Part shown: piece after piece, positions 62,101-64,000 of the stretch
Layout of the letters: each line of letters starts with the position of its first letter
Numbering within the stretch: position 1 is the stretch's first letter
NCBI RefSeq assembly: GCF_001486165.1
Contig: NZ_LN908977.1
Coordinates: 257,269 to 321,268 of the forward strand
Direction: 5' to 3'
Source: Bittarella massiliensis (ex Durand et al. 2017)
GTDB lineage: Bacteria; Bacillota; Clostridia; Oscillospirales; Ruminococcaceae
Length of the DNA stretch: 64,000 nt
Made by a program: the position numbers and the translations under genes
Notes under the pieces: model-generated
Databases searched by the model: none
Seen by the model: the letters and a program-made list of their open reading frames with translations, nothing else
Told to the model about the DNA's origin: nothing

Positions 62101-62303
62101 TCCCCCTGGAATCGGGCCGGGGCCCGGTGGATAGGGAGGAGGAGCGGCGGCTGTGCTATGTGGGGATGACCCGCGCCAAGGAGGAGCTGATCCTCGCCGG
62201 ATGGGGAGACCCCTCCCCCTTTGAAAAGGAGCTGCCCGCCGGGGCCTGCCAAATCGAGACGGTGGGGGAGGCCCCCGCCGCCAAGCAGATGACCCTGTTT
62301 TGA
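59121..62303 (+). CDS. EndoQ-like PHP nuclease fused to UvrD-type helicase
   Basis: A 1,060-aa fusion. Residues 1-about 410 form a PHP metal-dependent nuclease like endonuclease Q, which cuts 5' of deaminated bases: DLHIHSKYS (H7, H9), GTGDFTHP, HIWTPHFS, SNSDAHSP and a four-cysteine zinc site C273/C276/C289/C292. After a basic linker, residues about 470-1045 are a superfamily 1A helicase: Walker A GPGTGKT at 483-489, TFTNQAA, VDEFQDV, GDPDQSIYGFRGA, KNYRSTP, SLMTLHGAKGLEF and YVGMTRAK. QVSLF (418-422) and the C-terminal QMTLF (1056-1060) resemble clamp-binding motifs. Probable DNA repair of hypoxanthine/uracil with strand unwinding. No frameshift; the ATG at 59121 follows AGAAGGGG. Confidence 0.88.
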   Translation: MYIADLHIHSKYSRATSADCDAPHLDLWARRKGIGLVGTGDFTHPVWRASLKECLEPAEEGLYTLKAEYRLPDDTAGVREPPRFVLSGEISSIYKQGGKTRKVHNCILLPSLEAAEELAQKLEAIGNVHSDGRPILGLSSHDLLEITLAVCPEAVFVPAHIWTPHFSLFGAFSGFDTLEECFGELTPHIHAVETGLSSDPPMNWRVSALDGLQLISNSDAHSPQKLGREGTLIEGPLSFAGMARAIQTGEGLAGTLEFFPEEGKYHLDGHRNCGLCLSPEETIALGGVCPVCGKKITIGVEHRVEELADRPRGAARQGAKPFESVCPLPEVIAASVGASAAGKRVQAQYMEMLAELGPEFAILREVPLSQIGLAAGPCVEEGIRRLRAGEVERVPGFDGQFGTITLLSPSEIEVLSGQVSLFGASRPGSRKRAATGGAKRPSRPQKGDGTAAAAPLVQEGPALNEQQRQAVEAGEKTVAVIAGPGTGKTGTLVARIAHLIEKKGVRPTEITAVTFTNQAAAELRARLEGRLGGKRALRGLTVGTFHAICRELLGGAALIGEGEALALCAQIAGEMGLKIAPRKVLEGISRIKGGSDPASAGVPLSLFEEYGRRLQSAGLRDFDDLLLDALALDTAGKRCFHHLLVDEFQDVSDLEYRLVAKWSQGGRLFVIGDPDQSIYGFRGAEGRCFERLRAECPVLREIALVKNYRSTPQVLGCALPLIAHNPGGPRRLEATRPDGPAVRLLRAGSEFSQGIALAKEIGRMTGGMDMLAAGTRGREPERLRAFSEMAVLCRTHRQLETVEECLRHDGIPCVIAGREDFLQDERVRGALGFFRSLLEPGDALSAAAGLQLGFGCPADLTAAVAAQLGETEAWDLPALRASFGGQSWVDCWLAAAEELLPRAAKEKPRKLLERWVALCPGGGEKAVERLLAMAVFSPTMPAFLETLLLGREGDLKRASGREYASGAVSLMTLHGAKGLEFPVVFLAGFKDRSIPLESGRGPVDREEERRLCYVGMTRAKEELILAGWGDPSPFEKELPAGACQIETVGEAPAAKQMTLF

Positions 62304-62709
62304 GTCGTGACGGCGGCGATGGATTGCTGTGTGAAAAATCCAGGTGTTGCCGCAGCGGACGAGATGCCGCGTGACGGCAGGGCGAGCGCGCCGTGCCGAA
62401 GGGAGAAGCCCACAGATTTCCAGTTTGCAATCAGCTCCTTTCTCGACGGGGAGGACCGGTCGATTGCCCTGCCTGTCAAAAGGAGAAAAAAGCTCTGCAC
62501 TCCCTGCTGCCTGTCGGGCAGGTTCAAGGGAAGCAGGCGGTATACCGAAAAGGAGAGCAGTGCCCTGGGGGAGAGGTATCCCCCTTTCACGAACCGGTCC
62601 CCCTCCGCCGGGAGCGGTGTGACAGCCGGTCTCTCGAACGGGTGAGCAGCGGGAGCGCCCACTGAGGGGGAGGGGGGTGCCCCGCCCTCGACCGGTCGGG
62701 GCGGGAACA
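62304..62709. other. Intergenic region, no gene seen
   Basis: About 400 bp GC-rich sequence after the helicase stop. Open frames on both strands have no recognisable domain. A CTGCCTGTCGGGCAGG hairpin near 62508-62523 is the only clear structure. It leads into the degenerate repeats. Confidence 0.5.
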
Positions 62710-63290
62710 GGGCCGAGGCCGAACCTACTGAGGCAGTAGGTCGTCCCGCCTGCCGGGGAGAGAGCCCTATTTGGGGCTGTCGGCTTTCCTTCTCTGTGGC
62801 GGTGACAAAGACCCTGTATCGGTTGAAAAGAGGGGGCCTCGAGGGATGGCATTGCCCCAATACAGGGGGAGTTTCTTCACAGAGAACGGTCAGCGAAGAA
62901 AACGGGCCGAGGCCGAACCTGCCAAAGCAGGAGGCCCTCTTGTCCGCTGAGGCGAGAGAAAATCGTTTGGGGCTGCCAGTCAACCCCTTTCTGTGATGGT
63001 GGAAAAGGCTCTGTGCCGCCTGGGAAAGGGAGACCCTACGAGTCGGCGCCGGCCCAGTGCGTGGAACGGTGTTTCCTCAGAGAAGGGTCGGCGCGGAAGC
63101 GGGGCCGAGCCTGCCGAAGTGGTAGGCCATCCCGCCTGCCGGGGAGAGAGGAAGCCCGGAGCTGCCAGCTGCCCTTTTCTCTGCGGCGTTGGTGAAGGCC
63201 ATGCACCGCCTGAAAAGAGGGGGCCCCGCGGGGCGGTACTGGCCCAATGTGTGAAACGGTGTCCCTGCAGAACAAGAGAGCGAACGCCTT
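62710..63290. repeat. Degenerate tandem repeat, about three units of ~196 bp
   Basis: GGGCCGAGGCCGAACCT-like starts occur at 62710, 62904 and 63102 (194- and 198-bp steps). Each unit continues with a CCCGCCTGCCGGGGAGAGAG-like or similar block, a TTGGGGCTGnCnG block, CTTTCTnTG, a GTGACAAAGnC-like segment and ATTGCCCCAAT / TGGCCCAATG-type blocks. Substitutions and small indels are many. Function unknown; the short plus-strand frames across it are not conserved between units. Confidence 0.6.
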
Positions 63291-63307
63291 TGGGCGCTCG
63301 CTCTCTT
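63274..63307 (+). terminator. Terminator-like hairpin
   Basis: AAGAGAGCGA...TCGCTCTCTT stem (about 15 bp with one mismatch, 63274-63288 and 63292-63307) followed by TGC. It separates the repeat region from the flippase gene. Confidence 0.6.
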
Positions 63308-63405
63308 TGCGCCTTTGGTCGGGGGAGCGGTGCCGCATATCCCTTTCCCCCAGGGCATATAAAAGGGGGAGAAGGCAGTGCGAAGAGGACGGGGGGAAAA
63401 GGCGG

Positions 63406-64000
63406 ATGGGCAGCAAAAGCAAGCGGCAGTCGTTTTTGGAGGGGGCGGTCATCCTGGCCGTCAGCACCATTGTGGTCAAGGCCATCGGCGCTCTCTTCAA
63501 GGTGCCGCTGATGAACCTCTTGGGCGGGACGGGAATGGCCTATTTCATGACCGCCTACGAGATTTTCAACCCCATCTACGCCCTCTCCATCGCCGGGTTC
63601 CCGGCGGCGGTCTCCCGCCTGGTGAGCGAGAGCGTGGCCCAGCGCCGCTACCGGGACGCCCGCAAGATCGTCCGGCTGTCGGTCTGGCTCTTTTTGGCGG
63701 TGGGGGGCGTGGGGTTTTGCCTCCTCTTCTTCGGCAGTGGACTGCTGTGCCGGCTGGTGGGCAACCCCGACGCCAGGCTGGCGGTGGCCATGTTGGCCCC
63801 CAGCCTCCTCTTCGGCTGCGTCACCTCGGCGGTGCGGGGGTACTACCAGGGGATGCGCAATATGATCCCCACCGCCGTCTCCCAGGTGGTGGAGGCGGTG
63901 GCCAAGCTGGTGCTGGGCATCGGCCTGTGCTACGGCACCTTTGTCTACACCCTGCAGGGCTACGCCGACACCGGCGCGGTCTTCGGCCGCCCGGCCGCGG
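63406..64000 (+). CDS. SpoVB/MurJ-like flippase, N-terminal part (cut by window end)
   Basis: The first 198 residues of a polysaccharide-type (MOP superfamily) membrane transporter: KSKRQSFLEGAVILAVSTIVVKAIGALFKVPL, then NLLGGTGMAYFMTAYEIFNPIYALSIAGFPAAVSRLVSE, and YYQGMRNMIPTAVSQVVEAVAKLVLGIGL. This pattern fits SpoVB and related lipid-linked precursor flippases of spore-forming Firmicutes. ATG 63406 behind GGGGGGAAAAGG. The 3' end is outside the window. Confidence 0.87.
   Translation, partial: MGSKSKRQSFLEGAVILAVSTIVVKAIGALFKVPLMNLLGGTGMAYFMTAYEIFNPIYALSIAGFPAAVSRLVSESVAQRRYRDARKIVRLSVWLFLAVGGVGFCLLFFGSGLLCRLVGNPDARLAVAMLAPSLLFGCVTSAVRGYYQGMRNMIPTAVSQVVEAVAKLVLGIGLCYGTFVYTLQGYADTGAVFGRPAA

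Noticed and set aside
62993-63511. A 172-aa ORF over the degenerate repeat and flippase start
   Set aside because: It is out of frame with the flippase, overlaps its beginning and has no similarity between repeat units.

Overview
The window looks like chromosome from a GC-rich, Gram-positive anaerobe of the Clostridia, probably a gut Oscillospiraceae/Ruminococcaceae-type organism. This is inferred from content: a V/A-type ATPase operon instead of an F-type one, type III glutamine synthetase, HemZ, acetate kinase beside TmcAL, a SpoVB-like flippase, many GTG/TTG starts behind strong Shine-Dalgarno sites, and a tet(W) element typical of intestinal anaerobes. No rRNA, tRNA or cas gene was seen.

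Layout. 1-8600: WYL regulator divergent from adenine deaminase, a decayed ABC-transporter scrap next to a Tn5-end-like palindrome, msrAB, a pnuC gene behind a leader hairpin with a U-tract, fucO-type alcohol dehydrogenase, a Bax-inhibitor-1 family protein and a doubly frameshifted acetyltransferase. 8.7-17.2 kb: catalase, an ECF sigma/anti-sigma/membrane protein operon, a Crp-MerR regulator pair divergent from a YdcZ-type transporter, a butanol-dehydrogenase-like enzyme and a cupin with a textbook MerR-type promoter. 17.4-27.1 kb is accessory DNA: an HNH endonuclease gene, then an integrative mobilizable element of about 8.9 kb inserted at the 3' end of guaA. The element carries tet(W), a methyltransferase, a Mob/Pre relaxase with an oriT-like site, a RepA-like ATPase with an iteron-like array, a small accessory protein, a tyrosine integrase, an excisionase and an XRE regulator. 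Short att cores and paired 11-bp-spaced arm-type repeats lie at both ends.

27.1-38.3 kb: guaA, tmcAL, ackA, an M20 amidohydrolase, small membrane and regulatory genes, a PadR/HAAS pair, a probable relic CRISPR (type I-C-like repeat), a methyltransferase, mutM and a small P-loop kinase. 38.3-47.1 kb: a nine-gene V-ATPase operon on the minus strand (G/H-C-I-K-F-E-A-B-D). 47.5-58.3 kb: recJ-relA, then dtd-MBL hydrolase-hemZ-nucleoside kinase, a zinc-ribbon protein and glnN. 58.3-64 kb: a four-copy 98-bp structured tandem repeat with compensatory stem changes, a 1,060-aa protein that joins an EndoQ-like PHP nuclease to a UvrD helicase, a degenerate ~196-bp tandem repeat, and the start of a SpoVB-like flippase cut by the window end.

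The most interesting items are the EndoQ-UvrD fusion with two clamp-binding-like motifs, the covarying 98-bp repeat, the guaA-targeted tet(W) element with both transfer and replication signals, the pnuC leader, and two places (3438-3475 and 8030-8405) where assembly or sequence accuracy should be checked.
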